Assembly: GCA_022747635.1 (NCBI GenBank)
Contig: JAKTNV010000042.1
Coordinates: 2,368,501-2,432,500, forward strand
Length of the DNA: 64,000 nucleotides
Direction: 5' to 3'
From: Hetaerina americana
Taxonomy: Eukaryota > Arthropoda > Insecta > Odonata > Calopterygidae
Shown piece after piece: positions 46,641 through 56,625 of this stretch (positions are counted from its first letter, which is position 1; every line of letters starts with the position of its first letter). The position numbers and the translations under genes are program-made. Below the pieces are notes generated by a model, which did no database searches, was not told the origin of the DNA, and saw only the letters and a program-made list of their open reading frames with translations.

Positions 46641-48390
46641 TTTAATCAAAACACGGAACGCCATCTTTTGACTCTCTTGTATTTGTGTGGGCGAAGGAGC
46701 ATGGGACACTCCATGAGACAGTTCGTAAGTAGCGTAATGGAAGGGACGAAAAGCGCAGAGAGTTGTGATAAAAGCTATAGGGTAGATCTGGGAACAAATA
46801 CTTTATGGAGAGCTAAAGAGGATGTCAGTCGGGAAGAAAACGCGGGATCCTCGCCGACTAGCATAGAGATTGCGTGTCCGATTCCCGCCCAGGTGTGTTT
46901 TCTTTTTGGATGCTAGAGATTGTCTTTATTTATTGTTTATAATCTGACGTTTAAGCTTAAGGAAAACTGGACTGTTGTCGGATTATTAATAAATATATAA
47001 TTGCCCTAAAATTTAAAATTAACAGAAGCTTTGACGGGCTCAAGGAATCAACATGGGATACAGAATATTGGAGGTTTACCTCGGGGGAAGGAATTGGAAA
47101 GAATGCAGGGTTGCAGCTATTAATATTCGGATTGAGAGACTTATATGTCTATGGTTCCCTTTCGTATTCCACTTCCCGACGGTGCTGGAGACGACTTCCC
47201 TCGCTCCGGTCGGGTAACGAGAAACGTGCCGCGGGGATCGATTAACGGCAGTAATTTCTCTCGCGTTCTCGGTCCATCTATTTATGACTCGGACACAGGG
47301 CGTTGATGAGTTATGGGAAACGCATCACCAAGACAACCGAGGAACGGCGATGACTTGTGGGGCGAAGGGTATGGTAGTGTCTCGTTGCCGAAGAGTTAAG
47401 GCGTTGCCGCTCGTCCGCGACCTCCGGTGGGGGAAAGTGATGGATGCTGCGCTTGGTCTAGACCTAAAACCGTCCGTGCGAATATTGAATTATGCAGTGA
47501 GTTCAATTGGTCATCGAGAGGCCCCTGATGAAATAGTAGTCAGTCGCTCGTAAGGGTTTTCATAACGCACTGATCACCTGCTATTTGGAAGAAACTCAAG
47601 CATGCGATTAAGCACTCCTACTTCCTTACTAATTAATGCATTAGACTATGCAGAATTTAAAGTGTATGAAAAATGAAATGATGTTCTTTAACATGATGAA
47701 TAATTTTGTTCTCATAAAGGATGGCTATAACATAAATTTATTAATAGCTTAACAATTAATTTTCATTGCAAAATACATATAGTAATGAACTTTTAATATT
47801 AGAATATACCGTGAAATCAGGAAGTTAACGTATTTAGTACCCTCAAAAATATGTCATGAAAAGTAAAGAGAAAAATCATTCGCTCAAAGTATAATGAATA
47901 ACACTCAATCAAATTTTAAGGATATTAATGAAAGCATGGTATTTTAGTCTATTGAAATTCAAGTTACGTGGGTATTAATCCCATTGATTGAAGGGAAAAC
48001 TTTCCCACGAAAATTGTTTAAATTTGGAAGTTTAAACATGCAATTATTGTCTCAGGCGTAGGATAATTAGGGAAATCCCGGCTCCCACACAAAAACTCAT
48101 TAAAATCTCGATGTTTACACTCCCGAAAATTGCCAACCGTTCCTCATATCGCGGAGTACACACTGTAGGCGAAGGCAGAAAAAGTAAAACGGGGAATCGC
48201 GAAGGCGAGGAATGTGGTACACCCGGGTAGAAATTAATTTCCTTACCCGGCCCATTACACACAGTTCACTACAAACCTGATTGCTTCTTCCTCCCCCGAA
48301 GCTTCTTAAATATGTTCATTGGCGAAACCGCCAGTCAGCTCTAGGGGGTATAATTTTTTTGAAAGCTCATGGAATTAATTCTTTGCAATC
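46641..48390. other. Unassigned stretch with a small CpG patch
   Basis: A CpG-richer segment occurs at about 47160-47420. A weak tRNA-like B box lies near 46890 without a clear head. No genes. Confidence 0.4.
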
Positions 48391-49190
48391 ACCCGGAGAA
48401 ACCGAATTCCTCTCACTCGTTCACTCACTCTCCTGGCGGGAGGGAGGGAGAGGGAGATGGAGAGAGAGAGAGAGATGAGGGGGAGGGGACGTATGCCCCA
48501 TGTTATTCCAGCCGGCCCACGCAGCGGGAGTTTTCGGGGAATTTAGGAGGAAGTGGAAGGAGGAGGAGGAGAAGGGCGGGGGTGGGCGGGACGACGCACG
48601 GGAGGAGCGGCAAGGGGCGGAGGGGGAGAGGAGGGCAGGGGAGGGGGGTAGTCGGAAGTGTGCGTGTAAGTGGTGTAGCTGCTTAGAATGAGCAGGGCAT
48701 GAATGAGTGAGCCATTCATGCGTCACACACGGGCCGTGGGGTGTATTCCACCGGTGGCGGCTCTCCCCCCTCTCCCTGACGTGATGGAGGGGGGGGAGGT
48801 GGTGTCGGAGGGAGGGGAGGGGAACAAACGACGGGGCCGTGGCACGGTGAAGGGGGAGCAGCCGAGCGCCTGGAGAAGGCTCGAAAACAACTCTCGTCTC
48901 TTCTCCACGAGTCCCTGGGAACCACGCCCACGGACAGGACCTAGGGTTCTCCCCTTCCTCCCCCCTCATCCTTCCAGTCTCATCCCCTCCGGTTCATTCA
49001 TCCACGCCCGGTCCAGACCCCTCGGCGTAGCCCTCCCTTTCCCCCATCATCTGACCCCACCCCACAGTCCCCTCCATTCATCGCCCTCACAATTAGTCAC
49101 AACGCCCCTGCACGTCATCGCCCGCCACACTCCAGGCCACATCTCCCACCCCCCACCCGCTCTCTCACGCTGAGCGTGCCGCCAACCCCT
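48391..49190. promoter_or_regulatory. GC-rich island with purine-to-pyrimidine switch
   Basis: 48430-48660 is G/A-rich on the plus strand (a (GA)n run at about 48460-48477, GGAGG repeats). The middle is CpG-rich, and 48940-49170 is C/T-rich. Overlapping ORFs on both strands are low-complexity. Confidence 0.4.
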
Positions 49191-49460
49191 TATTCCCACC
49201 TTACTACACTTCTCGCTGTTAGAGACGCCCTGGATATTGCTGTAAAAAACAGAAGCATGAGCAGCAGAAAAGGAGAGGACGCTGGGTTGTGATAGTGTAT
49301 AAGAAATGAAGGGAAATATTGTATTTGGCAGTTTCTTTACATCAGATATTATGATTTTATTTTAAAATATTCATTTTCTACGTCATGTCTAACGGTTCTT
49401 TTGATTAATTCCATCCTGACATTCTTCACCTTATGAATGTTTCTTCGTGGGGATTGAGAG

Positions 49461-49760
49461 GGTGCGGGGGCTAACGTACTGGCTTCCCACCCAGAGGGCC
49501 CGGGTTCAAATCCCGGCGGTTTTGAATATTTTTCTGAGGTATCTCGATCCCTACTTGAGGTGCTTTGTGGGTGGCACTTTGAGTAAGTACGCCGTCCGTC
49601 AGGTGGGACGTTAAGCTGCGGACCCCTTGGCGCCTTTCGCAAAGAGTAGGCTAATGCCGACGCCGGGTTTCCCTCCACCCTTCATCCTTTCCTCTCCATC
49701 CCCTATGGCGCAAATGACCTCAGCTGTCGGTCGCCTCCCCTAAATACTACTACTACTACG
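49461..49760 (+). mobile_element. tRNA-derived SINE, family A copy 2
   Basis: The head contains the A-box-like part and the B box GGTTCAAATCC (about 49503-49513). The body matches copy 3 at 51414 nearly throughout (CCTACTTGAGGTGCTTTGTG, GACCCCTTGGCGCCTTTCG, GCGCAAATGACC). It ends in (CTA)n at 49743-49758. A clear target-site duplication was not found. Confidence 0.85.
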
Positions 49761-49818
49761 ATAACTCCACCTTCCCCATATCTCCTCTGGTCATCCCATG
49801 GATGTTCCTATCCCTTTT

Positions 49819-49820
<2 letters not shown>

Positions 49821-49886
<66 letters not shown>

Positions 49887-50070
49887 GCAAATATATTGAT
49901 ATATATTTATATATCGATGATGTAGAAGCACTCACGAGAGCAATATAACACTTGAACAGAACAATAGATATATATGTATTCATATGTATACATATATACA
50001 TATATAAATATATATGCATATATATACATATGTACATATATAAAATACGAATGTATACGTATATAGATGT
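49821..50070. repeat. (TA)n microsatellite and degenerate ATATAC satellite
   Basis: Pure (TA)n at about 49821-49880, then imperfect TATATA/CATATG repeats to about 50070. Confidence 0.9.
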
Positions 50071-50224
50071 ATAGTGTTCTTTGAAAAAGCCAAAAAGATA
50101 TGGCGAATAGCGCTAGAAATTTCTAATGGATGACATTAACAAGAATTAATTCCGTGTCCATCTTCATTTATTAGGAGGAATAATAATAAAATAAGTACTA
50201 CGCGTAGGGTTAAGACGTGTGTGG

Positions 50225-50900
50225 ATCGCAGAAAAAATCGTCCACTAGCCTTCATTTCGCGGACCTTTAAAACCTCTCTCTCTCAGTCCACACGCTTTAA
50301 CTCCAACCCGCACCGATCAGCTATTCCGCCCTCCCCCCCTGCGCCCTACACTCTTCCCAAACCTACCCCCACGGCAAACCCCCCCTCCCTATATCCCTCT
50401 CTCGCTTTCATCGTCTCCCCTTCGCGCTCCCCCCTCGTTATCTCTGCTCTCTCTCCCACGGGAGCGCTCCTAACCATCCTCAATCCTACCCTCCAACCCT
50501 CACCGCCCCTTATTACGAATTTTTTCGCCCATTGAGGGAAACGAGGACCGTTTCCTCTCCCCTCCATCCCCGTCGTTCCCGCCCTCTCCATTCATACTCC
50601 GACCTCTACTCGGCCCCTTTCCCCCAGTCGTCCCTCTCCCCACACTCGCCTTTCCCCTACCACCTTCCTCCTTCCCCCTCAGAACGTCCCGTGGCCCCAC
50701 CCCAGTTGCTTCCCTCTCCAACATGGCAAAGGGACCCCGGTTAGCAACCCCTCTCATCTCGCTTCCGGTCCCTCGAAAATTCTCCTTTCCTCCAATCATC
50801 CTGCTGGTGCGTCATCCCCCGAATTCAAAACGCTTCTTTTAACTCTCCCACCCCCTTCCCTCCCCTCCATATGTATCACCGCCTACTCCCATCATTAACG
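50225..50900. other. Pyrimidine-rich low-complexity block
   Basis: The plus strand is overwhelmingly C and T, with CCCTCC and TCTCTC runs, moderate CpG, and edges against AT-rich DNA. The 104-codon plus frame (Ser/Pro/Thr-rich) and its antisense partners are consistent with composition alone. Confidence 0.45.
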
Positions 50901-51401
50901 AGGGGACTCGAGGTGAAGTAGCTTATTAGGTAGAGAAAAGCTTATGAAAGGAAACCGAGGTTTCTCGTTGAGTATTCTCTGTCATATGCCATAAACTAAA
51001 TACTCACTGCGATTGCTTTAACCAAATACTGTGGACATTAATGAGCATTGGTAATGATGTATCAAGTTATATTTGGACAATTTTGCTGTGAAGAACTAAT
51101 TATAAAATTTAGGGAATTGCATGGAAACAATGCTCTCAGGAAGAAAGTCATAGCTGTTGAAATGCCATGCGTGATAGAGCGGATAAGGAAAGAAGTTTCA
51201 AAGATAACATCAAGATAACAGGTAAGGAAATTGATTTCAAAGATGCGTCAAACCATCCAAGCGCTGACGATTACATACTGCTTGTTAACGTTAGGTGTCC
51301 AACGTATTATTAATTTAGATAATTTTGAATGAGAATTATTAGCATTTAGTTAAAAGAGGAAAATGATTAGTCAACAGTAAAACTCCAAAGTAAAACCGTG
51401 A
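50901..51401. other. Unassigned stretch
   Basis: Nothing recognised. Confidence 0.5.
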
Positions 51402-51731
51402 GAGTATCATTAGGGCGATCTGGATGATGTGGTGGCAAACGTACAAGCTTCCCACCCTGAGGGCCCGGGTTCGAATCGCGGAGGTGGCGGATATTTTTCA
51501 GTGCTTTCCCGATCCCTACTTGAGGTGCTTTGTGGAGGGCAATTTGAGAGTAAGTACGACGTCCGTCGGATGGGATGTTAAATTGCGGACCCCTTGGCGC
51601 CTTTCGCCAAGAGTAGGCTAATGCCTACACCGGGTTTCTCACCACCCCTCCTTTCCCATCCATCCCTACTGGCGCAAATGACCATATTTGTCGGTCGCTT
51701 CCCCTTAAACTGTTACGACGAGTATCATTAG
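51402..51731 (+). mobile_element. tRNA-derived SINE, family A copy 3, with target-site duplication
   Basis: The SINE spans 51414-51719 and is flanked by the exact 12-mer GAGTATCATTAG at 51402-51413 and 51720-51731. The head carries B box GGTTCGAATCG (about 51469-51479). The body is shared with copies 1 and 2. The flanking duplication proves LINE-type retroposition. Confidence 0.9.
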
Positions 51732-52320
51732 ACCGATGCATCGATCGATGTCACTGAGAAGTTGGCCAAAATGCATACTTACAGAACTCCGGATTCCGTT
51801 CAAATGAGAGGCTAAGACGTCCATATAGAAAACTACATGATGTTTCAATTCAAGAGCACTGGGTAATGACTTTAAAATTCAAGTGCTACAAGTACATGCA
51901 TTACCTTTTGTTGTGAACAAAAATCAGAGATTAGAAATATTATTTTCTTCACGCGTAGAATTCTGGAAAGAAGATGACGACAAATCCGGTTCTTTTTTCT
52001 AATATTAAAAACAAGAGAACAGTCAGGAGATTCAGGTAGGTCTTGCTTGAAAATAATTTCTGAGCTAGCATTAAAAGCATATAGACCTGACTAACTAAAT
52101 GTTTAAGTAGTATGGCTAACCAAGATGTTAACCAACCTGGCTTTTCTTTTAGGTGAATTTCCGATCTCATTATTTCGAGGTTTTTAAGTAAAGCGTAATA
52201 ATAATTTCATCAAGACCCACTCCAGAACACATTGCAGCACTTTTGGTGGCGAGAAAGGTTTGGTGCACTCAAGAGGGTGGGATTTCTTCTATTTTCGATT
52301 TGGTAAGTATTTTATGACAG
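51732..52320. other. Unassigned AT-rich stretch
   Basis: Nothing recognised. Confidence 0.5.
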
Positions 52321-52486
52321 CGAGAGTCGGGTGAGGGTGGTGTTTTATTGCGCGACCACGTTGGTATGCTGCCGTTTAATGCCTGCCCTCGCAAACTGTC
52401 TGGTCCCTATGCCCCAAGACACTATTCGCAGAGGCGTATTGACCATTCCGGTTCTATCTCCGTTTATGGTGGCCATACCTTCGCCG
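52321..52486 (+). CDS. Weak candidate internal exon
   Basis: A segment of higher GC lies between a possible acceptor (TTTTATGACAG ending at 52320) and a consensus donor (CCG|GTAAGTG, GT at 52487). One frame is open across it and beyond (to 52611) and includes PFNACPRKLSGPYAPRH and SGSISVYGGHTFA. I recognise no domain. The acceptor is weak because it has an interrupted pyrimidine tract. It is as likely to be part of an old repeat as a host exon. Confidence 0.2.
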
Positions 52487-52619
52487 GTAAGTGCACCACT
52501 CAAGTGGTTGTCGAGGTGCTTGGCCTACGTCAGTGCAATAGTCTGACTGGAGTACTATATGTTGTATCTTTTCTTGAGAGTGATAGCATAAGTGATGGGG
52601 TAGCAAGATAAACTAATGG

Positions 52620-53505
52620 TAAGAACAAGATATTTATGTGCATAATCTGATGTCACGATAGGTGTGTTCCACAAAAAAATGGGCCAAAAACAGACCATTC
52701 TTCATCTTACTTGCTTTGTTTACGGCGCGCTTCTGGAAAGATGTTTAAAAGTCGTTTCTTTCAGCAACTATTTGCATAAATATCACTTTTCAATTTAAAA
52801 ATGCATGAAATATGAAATTTAGACCATGAATATGCTTAAAATTACAATTCGCCATATATTTGTACTTGAGATAGCATACAATTTATTGTTTCAAACAATA
52901 CCCAAAATAAAATATTTTAAATGAAATCTCCCATATAATGTGGTAAAATTAATGAGAATAAAAACCTCTAGAATCAGTTGCGGAAATATTGGTAGGAATC
53001 TTTCGAGTAACTTACACATTCGACTATGATAAATGATACTGTAGGATATCTCATGATATATTCGGCATTGTTACTATTTCATGCATTATTTCACTGATAA
53101 ATTTCTGATATAAACGAGCTAAGTACTATTTGCCCGGAAATAAAACAATGATATCAGTTTGAAACGCTAGATGAATCATAAGAAAGTCGATCATAAAATC
53201 CACGTATTGCACAGCTGATGAAATCACTCACGACCATCATTTTAATAGTTATACGAAAACTCGAATATCGTGTACCTTATTTTTATCATATTTTTCATTT
53301 TAAGAGTTTAAAATTGGCACCAGTGCGTAATTTTGAATAGGCTAACACATTCATAGAAGATTTTAATTGTGCTTAAATATTAACGGTGAAATTCATAGCC
53401 CAAACTCAACGTAACTACTTATAAGAATACACGACTTACATGGTTTATATAAATAGAATCGAGAAAAGTTTCTGAAAAATAGATTTATTTCAGATATTGC
53501 TACAA
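52620..53505. other. AT-rich stretch, nothing identified
   Basis: No coding or repeat signature. Confidence 0.5.
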
Positions 53506-53509
53506 TACC

Positions 53510-54130
53510 TCAAAATTCTTCTAAGCACATCCTTTGAGCGTCGACATACATTTGCTGGCGGCTTTTCCACGACTCGAAGGCTTCCTGGTAGGTGGGTTCC
53601 GGAAGGTCCTGAAGGGGACGCGGGAATGCTTCTTTGACTGCACTTAGGTTCCCATGGTGGCGTCCTTTGAAGGAGGATTTCACTTTTGGGAATTAGAAAT
53701 AGTCTGCTGGCGCCAGGTCGGAACTGTAAGGGGGTTGGGGAATCGTCGCGATGTCGTTTTTCGTCAGATAGTCGGTTACCTTGAAGCAGGCCTTGAAAGG
53801 AGTTTACCGCAGATGTTTCGCATCGCCAAATTTTCCGTGATAATGGTGTGCATCGTCATCTTATCAATGCCAATAAGATCTACATTCATGCGTACACTTA
53901 ACTGACGGTCTGCATTCATCACCTAATGCACACGTTGCACGCTGTCGTCGGATCTTGACGTCGACGACCACCACTCTCTAGGCCATCGTTGAAGAGCTTG
54001 GGCCACTTAAAAACTGCAGTTTGCGACATGCTTTCATCCTGGAATACTTGGCGAATCATGCCCAAAGTCTCCGTACCCACGTTTTTCTCTGTCCAACACA
54101 AAATTTGATGGAGTACCGCTAATTCCTCAT
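53510..54130 (-). pseudogene. Fourth mariner transposase relic, internally deleted
   Basis: The minus strand from 54130 encodes a mariner-type N-terminus (LCWTEKNVGTETLGMIRQVF, then DESMSQTAVFKWPKLF). A frameshifted stretch follows (MNADRQLSVRM, IGIDKMTMHTIITENLAMRN) from the second helix-turn-helix, and then, across a deletion, the C-terminal part. That part reads LTKNDIATIPQPPYSSDLAP, ADYF, then KSSFKGRHHGN, and ends MYVDAQRMCLEEF with a stop at 53510. SSDLAPADYF is the third catalytic-aspartate motif; the first two are gone. There are several stops and frameshifts. No terminal repeats are recognised. It is a different subfamily from the other three. Confidence 0.8.
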
Positions 54131-54860
54131 TTTTTCATGACTAAGTCATTTCTCACCCTCTCTTTCCAATTTTTACTGCAAAAACCCCTCAAGTACCCCC
54201 TACCCTCTGACTTTTAACTTAGTTTAAATGACATTTACAATTAATCCGACTTGACCATGCTTCCCTACCTTCCAATAATGAGAGATAGGCTGAGGTTTTG
54301 TACACTGCTATTTGTGCTGCCGTGGATAAACAGACAATGTTCGTATTTTCCGTAACCTCTCTGCCACCATTCTCACGCCTTTTCTTTCATCTCTCTCCGA
54401 CTATATTTCTTTACCATTTTGCCGAAGTGCACACATTCATCCACTTGAACAATCACGCCAACGTTTACATTCATCATCTCGTCAATATTCCCAGCCTATT
54501 TATAAAATAAAATAACTTTCGTTCCAGGCCAATTTAACCAGATTTGTATTCTACCCGGCCGACTTTAGATCCTGAGTGCTCTCATCTACCAATTCTCCCC
54601 CGCCCGTAAACAGAACGACATTTGTGCCTACATTTTCATCTGCCACGCTCATACATCCATATTCACACACTAATTGATTGCCACATTGAACAGTCATGGT
54701 TACATAATTCCTCATTTTTTTAAACATCCTTTTAGACTGATTTTATTAAATAATATTTCCTTAAGCCGTAAAATGTCATTTGCCGAAAGAAGCTTAATTT
54801 ATCCTTTTCATTAAACATCTCTCATATAAAATTCATCTTAAAATCTAGGCCTTGCATCGA
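54131..54860. other. Unassigned AT-rich stretch
   Basis: Pyrimidine-biased in part (54170-54660). No gene is recognised. Confidence 0.5.
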
Positions 54861-54865
54861 TTGAT

Positions 54866-54970
54866 AGTCCGACCGCGATAGGGTCAAATTAGTCTGGTAT
54901 GTATTCAACCCCTGCCAAACATCCTAGCGGTGGCTTGCAGGATACTAAATTAAATAAATAAAAATAATTT
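54866..54970 (+). mobile_element. LINE 3' tail, copy 2
   Basis: It matches 18225-18335 (landmarks GTATGTATTCA, CCTAGCGGTGG, CAGGATACTAAA) and ends in AAATAAATAAA, an A-rich tail. It is therefore a severely 5'-truncated insertion of the same LINE family. Confidence 0.7.
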
Positions 54971-55609
54971 ATGAAATTTTTGGGCTACTGGAAAGTGAGG
55001 ACAACCCAAATGAATCAAAGATATTCGGTATTAAAACCGCAAAACGATATTTTTTCTACGAATTCTGTTGCAGTTTTACTAGAGGAGACTTATGATCAGT
55101 TATTCTTAGCTGATTCTTCGGTTCCGCAGGCCCAGTCATTGGAAAACGAACTAGTGCTTCTCAGAAAATTGAAGAAAGAATACAATTAGGGTTATTAAAC
55201 ATTTAAACAATGTCACAAGGAAAAAAACAATAATAATTACACAGCATCAATTTTCTTTTGTTAACTCTAAAAGTACAAACGAAACTTTTTGTCCCATTTC
55301 AATTTTACTTGGATGTATTTGAAGATCCCGGGATTTTATTTTTTTTACCAACCTCAGGGTCTAACTAACCTCACATTACTGTCACAATGCATTAGGGAAA
55401 GAAGAATAAGAGTACGCTGGAAAGGAGTTCCTTGCACTCATGCTAAACGGAACAGGCACAGAGTTGAAACTTAAGTCTTTGCTTTTATACTGAAACCAAA
55501 TACGGAGCTAACGTAATGGATCAAATAATCTCTAAGTACTCATTGAAAGCTGAGAGCCGGAGGTGGCCTATGCTTAAATAGAAAAATATTTCAGATTTGA
55601 CAACAATCA

Positions 55610-55933
55610 ACACTAAAGTCTTATACGTGTACGAAGAAGTTGCAAGAGAGACAGTTTTAAAGCCCAGATTTCATTCTCCAGCTCGGCAAGGAAATTGACA
55701 GAATACATTGAATGCAAGAAGCACGACCCTGCTCAAGTGAAACCTATAAAACAAGCAGGTTTCGTTGACGCTGCCAAGAGTGAGAAAATTATAATGAGAT
55801 GAAAAGGGCATATAAATGTGATGCATGTAGCAAAACTATGTTCATAAATGTACGGTTCCCGGGCTCGTATGTTTGTGTATCGTGTAAACATGCCTCAGAT
55901 GAGGAAATTGTAAAGGCTACTTATCGTGACTGA
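55610..55933 (+). pseudogene. Possible relic of an unidentified cysteine-motif protein
   Basis: An open stretch to about 55802 contains ARKLTEYIECKKHDPAQVK and FVDAAKSEKI. A one-base shift leads into MKRAYKCDACSK then YVCVSCKHASDEE, ending at TGA 55931-55933. The Cys pattern C-x2-C-x15-C-x2-C suggests a small zinc-binding fold. The 72-codon ORF at 54971-55189 upstream may belong to the same relic. I cannot name the family; a decayed transposable-element protein is plausible. Confidence 0.2.
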
Positions 55934-56187
55934 ACCTGGTAATTTAAGTAATTTTTCCGGCATTATTTAATAGTCATAACATAATCAAAATATTGCTGGA
56001 AACACATTTTCCAATTATTTTGCACCCAATTCATAAATATTAAAACTTTTAATTCAATATGTTTAATCTTCATTTTGAAAATTGAACCGGAGTGGAATTT
56101 TGTTTTCATAACCGAGGTTTGATTGATTCATTGCTCCAGTCCCTTGTTGAATATATTATATAAACCATGAATACAGTTTTCTACCCT

Positions 56188-56408
56188 AAGATCGGTTTGG
56201 TAGGTGATGGTACAGGCTTCCCACTATCCGACGGCGTGAGGAATTCAAACCTTTCCCTGTGCCGGTTGTGGTTTCCCAGGAAGATCTGATACCCCAAAAT
56301 TTACATGACTTGGGTGGGACTGTAGGTGCCCAGATAGGCTTGCCCGGGAATCGAACCCGGGCCCTCCGGTCAGTAGTCCAACGCTATACCCCTGGAATAC
56401 CGCGACCC
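56188..56408 (-). mobile_element. tRNA-derived SINE, family B copy 2
   Basis: The minus-strand head has A-box-like GGTATAGCGTTGG and a perfect B box GGTTCGATTCC (about 56350-56362), better preserved than in copy 1. The body shares TTTCCCAGGAAGATCT and the end GATCGGTTTGGTAGGTGATG with 18517-18774. A 62-codon minus frame inside is a by-product. Confidence 0.8.
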
Positions 56409-56437
56409 ACATATTATTTATATACATGTACATACAT

Positions 56438-56465
56438 ATGTATATACTATATATATATGTATATA

Positions 56466-56524
<59 letters not shown>

Positions 56525-56530
56525 TATATA
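56438..56530. repeat. (TA)n microsatellite
   Basis: Almost pure TA dinucleotides, with short TATATGTATA interruptions at the left edge. Confidence 0.95.
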
Positions 56531-56543
56531 AATAGAGCCTACC

Positions 56544-56625
56544 TTTTACAGTAGCAAATAATATATTCTACTGTGTGTGTATATATATACACACACAGTA
56601 GAATATATTATTTGCTACTGTAAAA
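56544..56625. repeat. Perfect 82-bp palindrome
   Basis: 56544-56584 and 56585-56625 are exact reverse complements with no loop. The arms begin TTTTACAGTAGC, include a CTGTGTGTGTATAT inner part, and meet at ATAT. It lies just right of the (TA)n run. It could be a fold-back element or result from replication slippage; transcribed, it would form a long hairpin. Confidence 0.9.

Noticed and set aside
48421..48969. 182-codon minus-strand ORF
   Set aside because: Low-complexity frame across a purine/pyrimidine-rich island, overlapped by several others.
49821..50070. CRISPR-like or satellite array
   Set aside because: Simple TA/ATATAC microsatellite without spacers or a longer repeat unit.
56350..56408. 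A functional tRNA gene
   Set aside because: The tRNA-like head is attached to a body shared with 18517-18774, so it is a SINE; a full cloverleaf with acceptor stem was not established.
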